Shown: positions 9,627-20,158, counted from the stretch's first letter. The stretch: 64,000 nucleotides of DNA from an uncultured Burkholderiaceae bacterium (GCA_934525625.1 CAKSZL010000002.1:1-64000), one strand, 5' to 3'. Notes: generated from the sequence alone by a model not told the origin. Numbers and translations are program-made.

Positions 9627-10835
9627 ATGACAATCAAGTTTTCCAGCACCAGCCGCAATACGAAGCCGCACACCCCATGGGGGCGTGCGCTGTGCCGCGT
9701 TTTCGGCATGCCATGGCCGCGCGCGGCAGGGCATTGGGGCCGTTCGGCGCTGCTGGCCGCGTGCTTGGGCTGTGCCGTGTCGCCGGTGCAGGCCGAGCGC
9801 ATCAAGGACCTTGCCTCCATACAGGGCGTGCGCTCCAACCAACTGGTGGGCTACGGCCTGGTCGTGGGCCTGGACGGCAGCGGCGACCAGGTGCGCCAGG
9901 CGCCGTTCACGCAGCAAAGCCTTACCAATATGCTGGCGCAACTGGGCGTGACCGTGCCGCAAGGCACCAACATGCAGTTGCGCAACGTGGCGGCGGTGAT
10001 GGTTACCGCGCAGCTCCCCGCGTTTGCGCGCCCCGGCCAGAACATGGACGTGGTGGTGTCTTCCATGGGCAACGCCAAAAGCCTGCGCGGCGGCACCTTG
10101 CTGATGACGCCGCTCAAAGGGGCGGACGGCCAGGTCTACGCCATCGCCCAGGGCAACCTGCTGGTGGGCGGCGCGGGCGCGCAGGCTGGCGGCGCCAGCG
10201 TGCAGGTCAACCAGCTCAACGGCGGCATCATCAGCAACGGCGCCATCATCGAGCGCGCCGTGCCCACCACGTTTGCGCGCGATGGCCGCATCTATCTCGA
10301 AATGCACACCACCGATTTCGGCATCGCCCAGCAGACGGCCGCGGCCATCAACCAGCAACTGGGGCAGGGCATCGCCACGGCGCTGGACGGCCGGGTGGTC
10401 GAACTGCGCGGTCCGCTGGACCCGAACGCGCTCACGGCCTTTTTGTCCAGCATCGAGCAGGTGCAGGTCAAGCTGCCGCCGGCGCGGGCCAAGGTCATCA
10501 TCAACGCCCGTACCGGCACGGTGGTCATGAACCGCACCGTCACCATCGAAGAGGCGGCCGTGGCCTACGGCAATCTATCGGTCGTCATCAGCCGCCAGCA
10601 AGAGGTCAGCCAGCCCGATACGCCGTTCGCCGGCGGGCAGACAGTCGTGACCGACAACACGCAGATAGAGATGCGCACCGACCAGGGCGCGCTGACGCGC
10701 ATCCGAACCAGCGCGAATCTGGTGGACGTGGTCAAGGCGCTCAACACGCTGGGCGCGACGCCGCAAGACCTACTCTCTATTCTGCAAACCCTGAAAAGCG
10801 CCGGCGCCCTGCGCGCCGACCTGGAAATCGTTTAG
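9627..10835 (+). CDS. flgI: FlgI, P-ring protein
   Basis: 402 aa from the ATG at 9627, chosen because AGGG lies about 5 bases upstream and the reading frame before it overlaps flgH without family similarity. A long N-terminal signal (hydrophobic [15 protein letters not shown]) precedes the conserved mature start [26 protein letters not shown]. FlgI is exported to the periplasm and forms the P ring around the rod with help from FlgA. The C-terminal motif [22 protein letters not shown] is typical. Confidence 0.96.
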   Translation: MTIKFSSTSRNTKPHTPWGRALCRVFGMPWPRAAGHWGRSALLAACLGCAVSPVQAERIKDLASIQGVRSNQLVGYGLVVGLDGSGDQVRQAPFTQQSLTNMLAQLGVTVPQGTNMQLRNVAAVMVTAQLPAFARPGQNMDVVVSSMGNAKSLRGGTLLMTPLKGADGQVYAIAQGNLLVGGAGAQAGGASVQVNQLNGGIISNGAIIERAVPTTFARDGRIYLEMHTTDFGIAQQTAAAINQQLGQGIATALDGRVVELRGPLDPNALTAFLSSIEQVQVKLPPARAKVIINARTGTVVMNRTVTIEEAAVAYGNLSVVISRQQEVSQPDTPFAGGQTVVTDNTQIEMRTDQGALTRIRTSANLVDVVKALNTLGATPQDLLSILQTLKSAGALRADLEIV

Positions 10836-10850
10836 GGCCTTAGCAATCCC

Positions 10851-11864
10851 ATGGCTACGCCGGTTCATTATCTTTCCCTGCCCTCCAAGGGCGACTCCAT
10901 CTTCGACATGGGGCGCGCGGATCGCCGCCGGCCTGCCGTCGGCGCGGCGCGCGAGGAAGACGTCGCCCGGCAGTTCGAAGCCTTGATGCTGCAAAAGTGG
11001 ATCAAGCAGGCGCGCGAGACTTCCGGCGGGGACGGCGTGTTCGATAGCCAGCAAACCCGCTTCGCCCAAAGCCTGGGCGACGAACAGCTGGCCTTGCAGC
11101 TTGCCGATCCCGGCGTGGGCCTGGCGCAGGCGCTGCTGGCGCAGATGCGCGCCCAGCAGGGCGGCCCGGCGGCTGGCGCCATGGCGGCCGCCGAGGCGCC
11201 GCTGCGTACCTCGCGCCGCACCGAGCTGCGCTCCCACGTGGGCCAGGCCGAAGCCGCCGAGGGTGGCCCGCTGACGCGGCGCTTCGAGCGCCTGTTGTCG
11301 TCGGTGAACCGCGCTGGCGCCGCCTTGCTGTCGGCGGTGTCAGGGGCGCCCCGGCACATCGAGCAGTTCGTCTCGAAAATGGCACCGGCCGCCCAGAAGG
11401 TCGCCGAGGAAACCGGCTTGCCGGCGGCCTTGATTCTCAGCCAGGCCGCCCTGGAGTCGGGCTGGGGCAAGCGCGAGATTCTGCACCAGGACGGCAGTAC
11501 CAGCCACAATCTGTTCGGCATCAAGGCGACGTCCTCGTGGAAGGGCAAGGTGGCCGACGTGATGACGACCGAGTACGTCGAAGGCAAGGCGCAAAAGCAA
11601 GTGGCGTCGTTCCGGGCCTACGACTCGTATCACGATTCCTTCCGCGATTATGCGCGTCTGCTGAGCACCAGCGAGCGCTACCAGCCCGTGCGCGAAGCGC
11701 CGACCGCCGAGCAGGCGGCCCGCCGCGTGCAGGAGGCCGGCTATGCCACCGACCCGAAATATGCCGAAAAACTGACGACCATCATGCGCTATTTCCAGGT
11801 GCGCGCCACGCCCGAGTCCATGCGGGCCGCCGCCGGCGGTGCGGACGGCGTCCAGCGGGGCTGA
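10851..11864 (+). CDS. flgJ: FlgJ, rod cap and peptidoglycan glucosaminidase
   Basis: 337 aa, the two-domain proteobacterial form. Residues about 35-95 are the rod-cap domain (EEDVARQFEALMLQKWIKQARE...). Residues about 175-330 are a GH73 N-acetylglucosaminidase domain (AALILSQAALESGWGKREI, HNLFGIKA, SFRAYDSYHDSFRDYARLL), which opens peptidoglycan for rod growth; E in 'ALESGWG' is the likely catalytic acid. Last gene of the flgB-J run. Confidence 0.95.
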   Translation: MATPVHYLSLPSKGDSIFDMGRADRRRPAVGAAREEDVARQFEALMLQKWIKQARETSGGDGVFDSQQTRFAQSLGDEQLALQLADPGVGLAQALLAQMRAQQGGPAAGAMAAAEAPLRTSRRTELRSHVGQAEAAEGGPLTRRFERLLSSVNRAGAALLSAVSGAPRHIEQFVSKMAPAAQKVAEETGLPAALILSQAALESGWGKREILHQDGSTSHNLFGIKATSSWKGKVADVMTTEYVEGKAQKQVASFRAYDSYHDSFRDYARLLSTSERYQPVREAPTAEQAARRVQEAGYATDPKYAEKLTTIMRYFQVRATPESMRAAAGGADGVQRG

Positions 11865-11881
11865 AACTGGGTTTCGGGGGC

Positions 11882-11908
11882 TAAACCATCCTCGCTTCCT
11901 GCCGTTAA
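11882..11908 (+). promoter_or_regulatory. Sigma-28 (FliA) promoter for flgK-flgL-chemoreceptor
   Basis: TAAA at 11882-11885, exactly 15 bases, then GCCGTTAA at 11901-11908. This is the FliA promoter layout (TAAA-N15-GCCGATAA), with one mismatch in the -10 box. It lies 30 bases before the flgK ATG and fits late expression of the hook-filament junction proteins. Confidence 0.85.
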
Positions 11909-11937
11909 GCAGTTAGAGTTTTTCCCGTGGAGCATGC

Positions 11938-13578
11938 ATGAACCTCGCAAAAATTGGCCTGACCGGCATCAACGCCGCCTCGCACAACCTGCAGACGACA
12001 GGCCATAACATCAACAACGCCGCCACGGAAGGCTACAACCGGCAGTCGGTCAGCATTTCCACCGCCGGCGGCCAAAGCATGGGTTCGGGTTTCATCGGGC
12101 GAGGCGTGGCGGTCGATACCATCAACCGCTCTTACGACGGTTTTTTGTACCGGCAACTGGTGCGCGCCGAAAGCGGCGGGGCGGCCCTGACCGCCTACGG
12201 CACCGAAATCGCCCAGCTCAACAATCTTTTCGCCGACCGCACCGTGGGCATCAGCCCGGCGCTGTCCAAGTTTTTCGATAGCGTGGACGCCGTGGCGTCG
12301 GCGCCCGCCGACCCCGCCGCCCGCAGCGAACTGCTGGGGCGCGCCAACAGCCTGGCCGCCCAAATCAACGACGCCAACGCCTTCATCGACGCGCAGCGCG
12401 GCGACATCAACACGCAACTGGGCACCGTGGTCAAGCAGATCAACACCCAGGTCGAGAACATCCAGCAGCTCAACCAGCGCATCGTCGAAGCGCGCGCCGG
12501 CAATCCCAACCATGCGCCCAACGACCTGCTCGACCAGCGCGACCAGGCGCTCAAAGAGCTCAACAAGCTGGTCGAGGTGCGCGTCATCGAACAAGACGGT
12601 TCGTTCAGCCTGACGGTGGGCAACGGCCAGATGCTGCTGGGCGCCAGCACGGTGTTCCCCCTGCAGGTCGTCGCATCGGCGGCCGACCCGGCCCGCCTTA
12701 CCGTGGCCTATACCGCGCCGGTCAGCGGCGGCGGCACCAAGGCCGTCGAAATGGCCGAGACCTCGCTCAAGGGCGGCACCCTGGGCGGTTTGCTGCAGTA
12801 TCGCTACGAAGCCCTGGATTCGGCCCAGAACGAACTGGGCCGCCTGGCGGTGGGCTTGGCCACCAGGTTCAACGAGGTGCACGGCAACGGCTATACCCAG
12901 AACGGCGAACCGGGCGAAGACTTTTTCAGCGTCGCCCAGCCCAAGGTCATCCGGGCCCAGGGCGCTCAGGGCACGCTGACGGTGGGCTTCGCCGACATCG
13001 ACGCCCTGACGGGCCACGACTACCGCGTGGCATATGACGGCGCCGAGTACGTCATCACCGACCAGACCACCGGCCAGGAACGCTACCGCGGAGACATCGC
13101 CAATGCCACTTCGGTGGACGGCCTGGATTTCTCCAGCATGTCTGGCGCGACGGCCGGCGATAGCTGGATGGTGCAGCCCACCCGCAACGCGGCCGGCTCG
13201 CTCAAGGTCGAACTGACCGACACCTCGAAAATCGCCGCGGCGGGTTCCGCCGTCGGCGATACCGACGGCGACAACGCCCTGGAGCTGGCCAAGCTGCGCA
13301 GCGCCAAGACCATGGGCAGCGGCACGCTGGATTTCAACGAAGCCTATTCGCGCATTGTGAACTCGGTGGCGGTGCATACGCAAAGCAACGGCACGGCGGC
13401 CAAGGCGCAGCTGTCGCTGATTCAGCAGAACATGGCTGCGCAGCAAGAGGTGTCCGGCGTCAACCTCAACGAGGAATACGTCAACCTAATGCAATACCAA
13501 GAGCAGTTCCGGGCGGCGTCGCGCCTGATAGACGTCAGTTCCACTTTGTTCGACACCCTGCTCAGCCTCAAGGCCTGA
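11938..13578 (+). CDS. flgK: FlgK, hook-filament junction protein 1
   Basis: 546 aa. The N-terminus (LAKIGLTGINAASHNLQTTGHNINNAATEGYNRQ) and C-terminus (VSGVNLNEEYVNLMQYQEQFRAASRLIDVSSTLFDTLLSL) are the paired helices of FlgK. It links hook to filament and is exported with FlgN as chaperone. The gene starts about 30 bases after a strong sigma-28 promoter. Its TGA stop lies just before flgL. Confidence 0.97.
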   Translation: MNLAKIGLTGINAASHNLQTTGHNINNAATEGYNRQSVSISTAGGQSMGSGFIGRGVAVDTINRSYDGFLYRQLVRAESGGAALTAYGTEIAQLNNLFADRTVGISPALSKFFDSVDAVASAPADPAARSELLGRANSLAAQINDANAFIDAQRGDINTQLGTVVKQINTQVENIQQLNQRIVEARAGNPNHAPNDLLDQRDQALKELNKLVEVRVIEQDGSFSLTVGNGQMLLGASTVFPLQVVASAADPARLTVAYTAPVSGGGTKAVEMAETSLKGGTLGGLLQYRYEALDSAQNELGRLAVGLATRFNEVHGNGYTQNGEPGEDFFSVAQPKVIRAQGAQGTLTVGFADIDALTGHDYRVAYDGAEYVITDQTTGQERYRGDIANATSVDGLDFSSMSGATAGDSWMVQPTRNAAGSLKVELTDTSKIAAAGSAVGDTDGDNALELAKLRSAKTMGSGTLDFNEAYSRIVNSVAVHTQSNGTAAKAQLSLIQQNMAAQQEVSGVNLNEEYVNLMQYQEQFRAASRLIDVSSTLFDTLLSLKA

Positions 13579-13601
13579 TGCGGCCATCACCGGAGCCAGC
13601 C

Positions 13602-14849
13602 ATGCGTATCAGTTCCTCCTTGTTCTTCCAGAACGGGCTCAACACCATTAATACCCAGCAGGGCGATTTGATGCACCTGTTCCAGCAGTTGGGCAGCGGC
13701 CGGCGCATGGTGACGCCCGCGGACGACCCGCTGGCGGCGGCGCAGGCCATCAACCTCAGCCAATCGCAGGCGCTCAACCAGCGCCACGCCGAGAACCGCG
13801 TCGTGCTCAAGACCAACCTGGCCGCCGAGGACGGCGCCCTGGGCTCGACCACGCTGCTGCTGCAAGATCTGAAAACGCGTCTGGTGGAAGCGGGCAACGG
13901 CACCATGACGGACGCCGACCGCGCTTCGCTGGCCGGCGTGCTGCAAAGCACGCGCGACACGCTCATGGGCATCGCCAATCGCACGGACGGCAATGGCCAG
14001 TATCTGTTTTCCGGCCATGCGGGCAGCCAGCCGGCTTTCGATGAAGCCACCGGCAACTACATCGGCGACAGCGGCTTGCGCAAGATACAGGCCGACGCCA
14101 CACGCCAGATCGCGGGCAACGACGCCGGCTCCGACGTGTTCGCCAAGGCGCCCGACGGCAGCCCGATGTACGTGTCGTCGGCGGCCGCCGGCAATACGGG
14201 CACGGGCCACATCGCCGCGCCGGTGGTGGTCGACTCCCAGCATGCCCTGGCGGGCGGCGATTTCACCATCGCTTTCCGGGACGACGGCAGCGGCGGCCTG
14301 GAATACGTGTTGAGCGGCACGGACGCCGACGGCAATCCGGTGAGCCAGGCGCCCGTATCCTACGATCCGGAAGCCGGCGTCATCCTGATCGGCGATGGCG
14401 GCGGCACGGCGCTGCGCGTGGCTTTCTCGGGCCAGCCCGCCGACGGCGATGCCTTTGGCGTGACGCCGGCCGCAAACACCGACCTGAACATCTTCAAGAC
14501 GCTGGACAACCTCATCAGCGCCTTGAAAGGGCCGGTCGCCTCCGAGGCGCAGGCCCGCACCGAGATGGCGAACGCCTTGTCCAGCGCCATGCAAAAAATA
14601 GATCTCAACTACGACCAGGTGTTGTCCGTGCGCGCCTCGGTGGGCACGCGCCTGAACGAACTCGATTCGCTGGACGGCGCGGGCAAGCAGCGCGACCTGG
14701 GCTACAGCAACCGCCTCAGCCAGCTCGAGGACGTGGATTACTACACGGTGGTGTCGCAACTGCAACTGCGCAGCGCCGCACTGGAGGCCGCCGCCATGGC
14801 CTTCAAGCAAATTCAAAATACCAGCCTGTTCATCATGGGTTCCAAATAA
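13602..14849 (+). CDS. flgL: FlgL, hook-filament junction protein 2
   Basis: 415 aa. The ATG at 13602 is chosen because GGAG sits 6 bases upstream and the product starts [16 protein letters not shown], as in the family; an ATG overlapping the flgK stop at 13578 would add eight unlike residues. The flagellin-like N-terminus ([27 protein letters not shown]) and C-terminus ([26 protein letters not shown]) pack as coiled coils. The insert between them is large. Confidence 0.96.
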   Translation: MRISSSLFFQNGLNTINTQQGDLMHLFQQLGSGRRMVTPADDPLAAAQAINLSQSQALNQRHAENRVVLKTNLAAEDGALGSTTLLLQDLKTRLVEAGNGTMTDADRASLAGVLQSTRDTLMGIANRTDGNGQYLFSGHAGSQPAFDEATGNYIGDSGLRKIQADATRQIAGNDAGSDVFAKAPDGSPMYVSSAAAGNTGTGHIAAPVVVDSQHALAGGDFTIAFRDDGSGGLEYVLSGTDADGNPVSQAPVSYDPEAGVILIGDGGGTALRVAFSGQPADGDAFGVTPAANTDLNIFKTLDNLISALKGPVASEAQARTEMANALSSAMQKIDLNYDQVLSVRASVGTRLNELDSLDGAGKQRDLGYSNRLSQLEDVDYYTVVSQLQLRSAALEAAAMAFKQIQNTSLFIMGSK

Positions 14850-14863
14850 GGAGAAGCGTCATC

Positions 14864-16228
14864 ATGAGTCGTTGGCCATTGCGTGTCAGTTTGCCCGGTA
14901 TCCTGCTGCTGCTCAGCATCAGCAGCCTGGCTGCGGCAGTCCTGGGGTTGAGCGGGTGGACGCAGGCCGATTGGGCGCGCTACGTGCTCATGATGTCGGC
15001 GGCCCTGTCGGTTCTGCTGTTTCTGTGCGGTTTGCGCGTGGTGTTCGCCGGGGTTCTGCGTCCCGTGGGGCAGGTGCGCGCCAGGCTGGAGTGGCTGGGC
15101 AAGGGAGACCTCACCTTCTCGGCCGAACCGGTCGCGGCGCCGAAAGAGCTGGGCGCCGTGCTGAATCTTCTGCGCAAAAACCAGGAAGGCACCGTGCGCA
15201 GCGTACACTCGGTGCGCCGCGTCGTTACCACGATCTCCGCCAATACCCAGCAGGTCGTCGCGGGCAACAGCGACCTGAGCGGGCGCACCGACCAGCAGGC
15301 GGCCGCGTTGCAGCAGGCGGCGGCCAGCATGGAAGAACTGGCCAGCACCGTCAAGCAGAACGCCGACAACGCGCGCCAGGCCAACCAACTGGCGGTAACG
15401 GCTTCCGAGGTGGCGCAGCGCGGCGGCCAGGCGGTCGGCGAAGTGGTGTCCACCATGCAGGGCATATCGGCCAGCTCGAAAAAAATCTCCGACATCGTCG
15501 GCGTGATCGACAGCATCGCTTTCCAGACCAACATTCTGGCCTTGAACGCGGCGGTGGAAGCCGCGCGCGCCGGCGAGCAAGGCAAGGGCTTCGCCGTGGT
15601 GGCCTCCGAAGTGCGCGCGCTGGCGCAGCGCAGCGCCCAGGCCGCCCGCGAAATCAAAGGCCTGATCGAGGATTCCGTACGCAAGGTATCGGAAGGCTCC
15701 GAACAGGTGGAGCGCGCCGGCGCAACCATGGACGAAATCGTCACCTCGGTGGCGCGCGTCACCGACATCATGGGCGAGATCTCGGCGGCCACGGTCGAGC
15801 AGTCCACCGGCATAGATCAAGTCAACATCGTCGTCTCGCAAATCGACAACGTCACGCGCCAGAACGCGCTGCTGGTCGAGCAAGCGGCTTCGCTCGGCGG
15901 ATTGCTGCACGAGGACGTCGAGTTCATCAGGGAGCACATGGCCCGTTTCAAGCTGCCCCCGCAGGCCGTGATAGACGTGCCCGCCAAGACGGTCAGCAAC
16001 ACGCCGCAGGCCCGCCGCGAGCGTCATGTGCCGCAGCAGGTGCATTCGTCGGCGTCCGCCAGGGCGCAGGCCGCGCCGCGTCAGGTGGGGGCGGGCAAGC
16101 CGCAGCAAGCGGACGCGCCTGCGCGCAGCGCCGCCAAGCCCGCCGCGCTGCCCGCGGCCGAACCGCTCAAGCGCCCGGGTCCCGCGGCCCGCTCCAACTC
16201 TTCCGAAGACGATTGGGAAGAGTTCTAA
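14864..16228 (+). CDS. Methyl-accepting chemotaxis protein without a periplasmic sensor domain
   Basis: 454 aa. Two hydrophobic segments (about 8-28 and 38-60) are separated by only about 10 residues, so there is no room for a ligand-binding domain. A HAMP-like stretch ([21 protein letters not shown]) leads to a full signalling domain with the conserved tip [20 protein letters not shown] and the segment [22 protein letters not shown]. The C-terminus is a long Ala/Pro linker ending DDWEEF, which fits the xWxxF tether for CheR/CheB. It follows flgL by 14 bases, so it is likely FliA-dependent. The stimulus is unknown; energy or membrane-state sensing is one inference. Confidence 0.93.
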   Translation: MSRWPLRVSLPGILLLLSISSLAAAVLGLSGWTQADWARYVLMMSAALSVLLFLCGLRVVFAGVLRPVGQVRARLEWLGKGDLTFSAEPVAAPKELGAVLNLLRKNQEGTVRSVHSVRRVVTTISANTQQVVAGNSDLSGRTDQQAAALQQAAASMEELASTVKQNADNARQANQLAVTASEVAQRGGQAVGEVVSTMQGISASSKKISDIVGVIDSIAFQTNILALNAAVEAARAGEQGKGFAVVASEVRALAQRSAQAAREIKGLIEDSVRKVSEGSEQVERAGATMDEIVTSVARVTDIMGEISAATVEQSTGIDQVNIVVSQIDNVTRQNALLVEQAASLGGLLHEDVEFIREHMARFKLPPQAVIDVPAKTVSNTPQARRERHVPQQVHSSASARAQAAPRQVGAGKPQQADAPARSAAKPAALPAAEPLKRPGPAARSNSSEDDWEEF

Positions 16229-16259
16229 GCGGCCAGGCGACAGTTCGAAACTATGCAAA

Positions 16260-16289
16260 GAAGGCCTGCACGGATGTGCGGGCCTTTTG
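16260..16289 (+). terminator. Rho-independent terminator after the chemoreceptor gene
   Basis: AAGGCCTGCAC and GTGCGGGCCTT pair as an 11-bp stem with one G-U pair and a 4-base loop, followed by a short T tract. It sits 30 bases after the chemoreceptor stop. fliR ends from the other side at 16313, so the hairpin separates convergent operons. Confidence 0.75.
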
Positions 16290-16312
16290 CTATGCGGTCG
16301 ATGCAATACGAC

Positions 16313-17101
16313 TTAAACCCCGCCCAGCGCGCCGGCCAGTTGCTGCATGGCCCGCAGGGCGGTGTGGAACAGGCGGGTCAGGAAGGGCGCGATCTGCGGC
16401 AGCACGATGGCGAGCAGCAGCAGGCCGACCAGCAGGCTGATGGGAAAGCCTACCGCGAATACCGACAACTGCTGGGCCGTGCGATTGAGGATGCCCAGCG
16501 CCAGGCTGATGCACAGCAGCGTCATCACCAGCGGCAAGGCCAGCAGCACGCCGCTGGCCAGCACCTGGGCGCTCCAGTGGAACAGAAGCTGCCAGGCGCC
16601 CACGTCCAGCGTGCCGGGGGCGGCGGGCAGGGTTTCGAAACTCTGGTACAGCACCTGGATCATCAGCAAATGGCCGTCCAGCGCCAGAAAAACCAGCATG
16701 GCGACCATGTTCATCAGGCGCGACAGCACGGCGGTGTTGGCGCCGGTGGCCGGGTCGAAGAACGAGGCGAAGGAAAGGCCCATTTGCAGGCCTATCAGCT
16801 CGCCCGCCGTCTGCACGGCGGCGAAGGCGATGCGCATGCACAGGCCCAGCCCGAGGCCGATGAATATCTGCTGGGCCATGGTCCACAGGCCCAGGTAAGA
16901 GGCGGGCGAAATGGCGGGGGCGGGCGGCAGGCCCGGCGCGATGGCCATGGCGGTCAGGGCGGCCAGCCCCACTTTGGCGCGTGCGGGAATGCTGGATTCA
17001 CCCAGCACCGGCGCGGCCGCGATCAGCGCCAGCAGCCTGATGAAAGGCCAGAAGGCGGAGTTGATCCAGACATAGAGGGCGTCGAGACTGAAACTGATCA
17101 C
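16313..17101 (-). CDS. fliR: FliR, export gate membrane protein
   Basis: 262 aa, strongly hydrophobic with about six membrane segments. Motifs typical of FliR/YscT include NSAFWPFIRLLALIAAAPVLGESSIPARAKVGLAALTAMAIAP, GLQMGLSFASFFDP and a C-terminal FPISLLVGLLLLAIVLPQIAPFL. FliR packs with FliP and FliQ to form the export gate core. It is last of the long leftward fliF-to-fliR series. Confidence 0.96.
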   Translation of the reverse strand: MISFSLDALYVWINSAFWPFIRLLALIAAAPVLGESSIPARAKVGLAALTAMAIAPGLPPAPAISPASYLGLWTMAQQIFIGLGLGLCMRIAFAAVQTAGELIGLQMGLSFASFFDPATGANTAVLSRLMNMVAMLVFLALDGHLLMIQVLYQSFETLPAAPGTLDVGAWQLLFHWSAQVLASGVLLALPLVMTLLCISLALGILNRTAQQLSVFAVGFPISLLVGLLLLAIVLPQIAPFLTRLFHTALRAMQQLAGALGGV

Positions 17102-17132
17102 GTTGGCGAGAGGCCCGGGCGCCGGCCGGCGG

Positions 17133-17402
17133 CTATTGCGCCAGCCCCGGCAGCCCGGTCAGCACCTGGCGGAAATAGTCGACCAGCGTGGTCAGCAGCC
17201 AAGGGCCGATCAGCACGACGGTAGTGGCCACCGCCAGCAGCTTGGGGATGAAGGACAGCGTCATCTCGTTGATCTGCGTCGCGGCCTGGAAAATGCTGAT
17301 CAGCAGGCCCACCACCAGCGTGGCCAGCAACAGCGGCCCGGCGATGTACAGGGCTATTTTCAGCGCATGGTAGGTCAGCGACATTACGGTTTCTGGCGTC
17401 AT
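17133..17402 (-). CDS. fliQ: FliQ, export gate membrane protein
   Basis: 89 aa with two membrane helices (about 15-38 and 50-75). It begins MTPETVMSLTYHALKIALYIAGPLLLATLVVGLLISIFQAATQINEMTLSFIPKLLAV, which is close to the FliQ consensus. It surrounds the FliP-FliR core of the type III export gate. fliP lies upstream with an 80-base gap. Confidence 0.97.
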   Translation of the reverse strand: MTPETVMSLTYHALKIALYIAGPLLLATLVVGLLISIFQAATQINEMTLSFIPKLLAVATTVVLIGPWLLTTLVDYFRQVLTGLPGLAQ

Positions 17403-17481
17403 GCGGGTGTCCTTTGGTAGGGCTGGCGCGGTTGGCGTTCGAGCTTGCGCGGGTTCTGGGCGGGGCCGGGCGACTGCCGCG

Positions 17482-18294
17482 CTATACGTAGAAGCTGCGG
17501 GCCAGCGACCCTATCAGCAGGTGCCAGCCGTCGGCCAGCACGAACAGCATCAGCTTGAAGGGCAGCGAAATGGTGACGGGCGGCACCATCATCATGCCCA
17601 AGGCCATCAGGACGCTGGCCACGACCAGGTCGATGATGAGAAACGGAATGAACAGGGTAAAGCCGATCTGGAAGGCGGTTTTGAGCTCGCTGGTGACGAA
17701 GGCCGGGATCAGCACGCGCAGCGGCACGTCTTCGGGCCGTTCCCAGACAGCCGATTGCGACAGCTCGGCGAACATGGCCAGATCGGTTTCGCGGGTATGG
17801 TGCAGCATGAAGGCATGCAGCGGCTCGGACGCGCGCTGCACCGCCTGCTCGAAGCTGATCTGGCCCTCGCTGAGCGGCACGTAGGCCTGCTCGTGCACCT
17901 GGTCGAAAACCGGCGACATGGCGAAGAAGGTAAGAAACAGCGCCAGCCCGATGAGCACGGAATTGGGCGGCGAGGCCCCGGTGCCCATGGCGTTGCGCAG
18001 CAGGCCCAGCACGATGATGATGCGGGTGAAGCCCGTCATCATCAGCAGCATGGCGGGCAGGAAGGACAGCAGCGTCAGCAGCAGCAGGGTTTGGATGCTG
18101 AGCGAATAGGTTTGCGAGCCGTCGGCCCCGGGCGTGGCGGTGATGCCGGGCAGCAGGCTTTGCGCCAGCATGTCGGCCGGCGCCAGCAGCAGGCAGATGC
18201 CGCCCAGGGCCGCCAGGCCGGCCGGCAGCAGGCGCAGGGCTTGGCTGCGTTGCCCGGGCGTGGGATAGCGATGACGGGGCAGGGAAAGCTTCAC
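17482..18294 (-). CDS. fliP: FliP, export gate membrane protein
   Basis: 270 aa from a GTG at 18294 that overlaps the fliO stop (GTGA). An N-terminal signal sequence ([25 protein letters not shown]) is followed by the conserved FliP body: [50 protein letters not shown] and [37 protein letters not shown]. FliP forms the pentameric core of the export gate. The frame is open far upstream within fliO, but without family similarity. Confidence 0.96.
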   Translation of the reverse strand: MKLSLPRHRYPTPGQRSQALRLLPAGLAALGGICLLLAPADMLAQSLLPGITATPGADGSQTYSLSIQTLLLLTLLSFLPAMLLMMTGFTRIIIVLGLLRNAMGTGASPPNSVLIGLALFLTFFAMSPVFDQVHEQAYVPLSEGQISFEQAVQRASEPLHAFMLHHTRETDLAMFAELSQSAVWERPEDVPLRVLIPAFVTSELKTAFQIGFTLFIPFLIIDLVVASVLMALGMMMVPPVTISLPFKLMLFVLADGWHLLIGSLARSFYV

Positions 18295-18623
18295 GGCCGG
18301 ATACGGTTCAGGGTCTGGGCCAGCGCGGCGGCGAAACGAGGGCTGTCGGCGGCTTCCTGGGCGTCGGTCTGCGCGGCCGGGCCGCTGTGCAGCAGGCTGA
18401 CTTGCTGGGGCGTGATGCCCAGCACCAGCGTGGTCTGGTCGACGCGCACCACGGCGATGTGGGTTCTGGGCGGGCCGAGCGGGCGGGCGTCCAGAATGGC
18501 GATGCGCTGGCCTTGCGGGCGGCGCACGCCTTGCACGCGCCGCAGCAGCCATGCGGCGCCCAGCAGCATGCCGATGACGGCAAGCAGGCTTAGCGCGATG
18601 CGCAGCAGTTCGGCGTTGTCCAT
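18291..18623 (-). CDS. fliO: FliO, export gate assembly protein
   Basis: 110 aa with one membrane helix (about 6-28, [21 protein letters not shown]). The cytoplasmic part carries the FliO pattern [39 protein letters not shown]. FliO helps assemble the FliP ring. It overlaps fliP by 4 bases and follows fliN by 25. Confidence 0.93.
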   Translation of the reverse strand: MDNAELLRIALSLLAVIGMLLGAAWLLRRVQGVRRPQGQRIAILDARPLGPPRTHIAVVRVDQTTLVLGITPQQVSLLHSGPAAQTDAQEAADSPRFAAALAQTLNRIRP

Positions 18624-18648
18624 GGCGTGCCCGTTTGTGCCGAGCGCC

Positions 18649-19155
18649 TTAGCGGCGGCTGTTGAGCCGGTTCAGGCGGTCGGCCGGCGTGATGATGTCG
18701 GTCAGGCGTATGCCGTAGCGCTCGTCCACGACCACGACTTCGCCTTGCGCGATCAGGTAGCCGTTGACGTAGATGTCCATGGGTTCGCCCGCCAGGCCGT
18801 CCAGTTCGATGACCGAGCCTTGGCCCAGTTGCAGGATGTTCTTGATGGTCATCCGCGTGCGGCCGAGCTCGACGGACAACTGGACGGGAATGTCCAGGAT
18901 CAGGTCGATGTCGCTGTTGGCCGCCTGGCCGATGTCGACCAGGGGCTGGAACACGCCTGGCGCGGGTTCGGGGGCAGGGCTGGGCGCGGCGTTCGCGCTG
19001 GCCTGTTCGGCCATGGCCTGGGCCCAATCGTCTTCCATGTTCTTCAGGCCGTCGGCCTGCGAAGGCGGCTCGCCCGCTTGTTCGGCCAGCGCGGCGGTCC
19101 AGTCGTCGACGGGATCGGTGTCCGGCTTCTTGTCGGGATCGGAGGTGTCACTCAT
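18649..19155 (-). CDS. fliN: FliN, motor switch C-ring protein
   Basis: 168 aa. The ATG at 19155 overlaps the fliM stop (ATGA). An acidic, Ala/Pro-rich N-terminal half (about 1-80) precedes the SpoA domain: LILDIPVQLSVELGRTRMTIKNILQLGQGSVIELDGLAGEPMDIYVNGYLIAQGEVVVVDERYGIRLTDII. FliN forms the bottom of the C ring and binds FliH and CheY-P. Confidence 0.96.
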   Translation of the reverse strand: MSDTSDPDKKPDTDPVDDWTAALAEQAGEPPSQADGLKNMEDDWAQAMAEQASANAAPSPAPEPAPGVFQPLVDIGQAANSDIDLILDIPVQLSVELGRTRMTIKNILQLGQGSVIELDGLAGEPMDIYVNGYLIAQGEVVVVDERYGIRLTDIITPADRLNRLNSRR

Positions 19156-20153
19156 TTGCTGGCCTCGGGGGAAAGGGGTTCGCTGTGTTGCAGAAGCTGC
19201 TGTACCCGCAGGGCGTAGCGCCCGTTGAAGGTGCCGTAGCTGCAGTTCATGATGGGGATGTTGCCGACGTAGGCTTGGATGGACTCGGGGATGTCCAGCG
19301 GCAGCACGTCTCCTTTGCGCAGCTTCATCAGTTCGCCGACGGAGCACGGGATGCGCGCGAATTCGGCCTGCAGCTCGACGTCGGCGCTGCGCACCTCGCG
19401 CGAGAGCTGGTGTGTCCAGCGCTGGTCCACTTCGTTCAGACTGTTGTCCTGCAAGGGGCGGGTCAGCAGGTCGCGTATGGGTTCTATCATCGAGTACGGC
19501 AGGCAAATGCTGAGATTGCCGCCCGACGCGCCCAGTTCGATGTTGAACGAGGTGACGACGACGATCTCGTTGCCGCTGGTGATGTTGGCGAACTTCGTAT
19601 GCATCTCCGAGCGTATGTACTCGAACTCGATGGGGTAGATGTTCTGCCAGGCCGAGCCGTAGGCGTCGAGGGTCAGGTTGAGCAGGCGCTGGATGATGCG
19701 TTGCTCGGTCGTGGTGAAGTCGCGCCCTTCGATGCGGGTGGCGTAGCGCCCATGGCCGCCGAACAGGTTGTCGATGACCAGAAAGACCAGGTTGGGGTCG
19801 AAGGTGAACAGCGACACGCCGCGCAGCGGCTTCATGGCGACCATGTTCAGATTGCTGGGCACCGGCAGGTTGCGCTCGAATTCGGCGTATTTCTGTACCT
19901 TGATGGCCGCCACGGTGATGTCGGCATTGCGGCGTATGAAGCTGAGCAGAGTGCTGCGCAACTGCCGGGCGAAACGCTCGTTGATGAGTTCGAGCGTCTG
20001 CATGCGGTGGCGCACGACGCGGTCGGGCGAACTGAGATCGTAGGGCCGCACGCCCGACTTGGCCGCCGCGGGGGCCGCCTCCTGGCTTTCGCCGGTGACG
20101 CCCGCCAGCAGGGCATCGACTTCGTCCTGGGAGAGAAAGCTGGAATAAGCCAT
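19152..20153 (-). CDS. fliM: FliM, motor switch protein binding CheY-P
   Basis: 333 aa. The N-terminus carries the CheY-P binding peptide LSQDEVDALL (about 7-16). The central CheC-like domain (PDRVVRHRMQTLELINERFARQLRSTLLSFIRRNADI, then ESMHTKFANI...EIVVVTSFNIEL) and the C-terminal SpoA region (LRKGDVLPLDIPESIQAYVGNIPIMNCSYGTFNGRYALRV) are complete. It lies between fliL and fliN as usual. Confidence 0.97.
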   Translation of the reverse strand: MAYSSFLSQDEVDALLAGVTGESQEAAPAAAKSGVRPYDLSSPDRVVRHRMQTLELINERFARQLRSTLLSFIRRNADITVAAIKVQKYAEFERNLPVPSNLNMVAMKPLRGVSLFTFDPNLVFLVIDNLFGGHGRYATRIEGRDFTTTEQRIIQRLLNLTLDAYGSAWQNIYPIEFEYIRSEMHTKFANITSGNEIVVVTSFNIELGASGGNLSICLPYSMIEPIRDLLTRPLQDNSLNEVDQRWTHQLSREVRSADVELQAEFARIPCSVGELMKLRKGDVLPLDIPESIQAYVGNIPIMNCSYGTFNGRYALRVQQLLQHSEPLSPEASK

Positions 20154-20158
20154 CGCGG

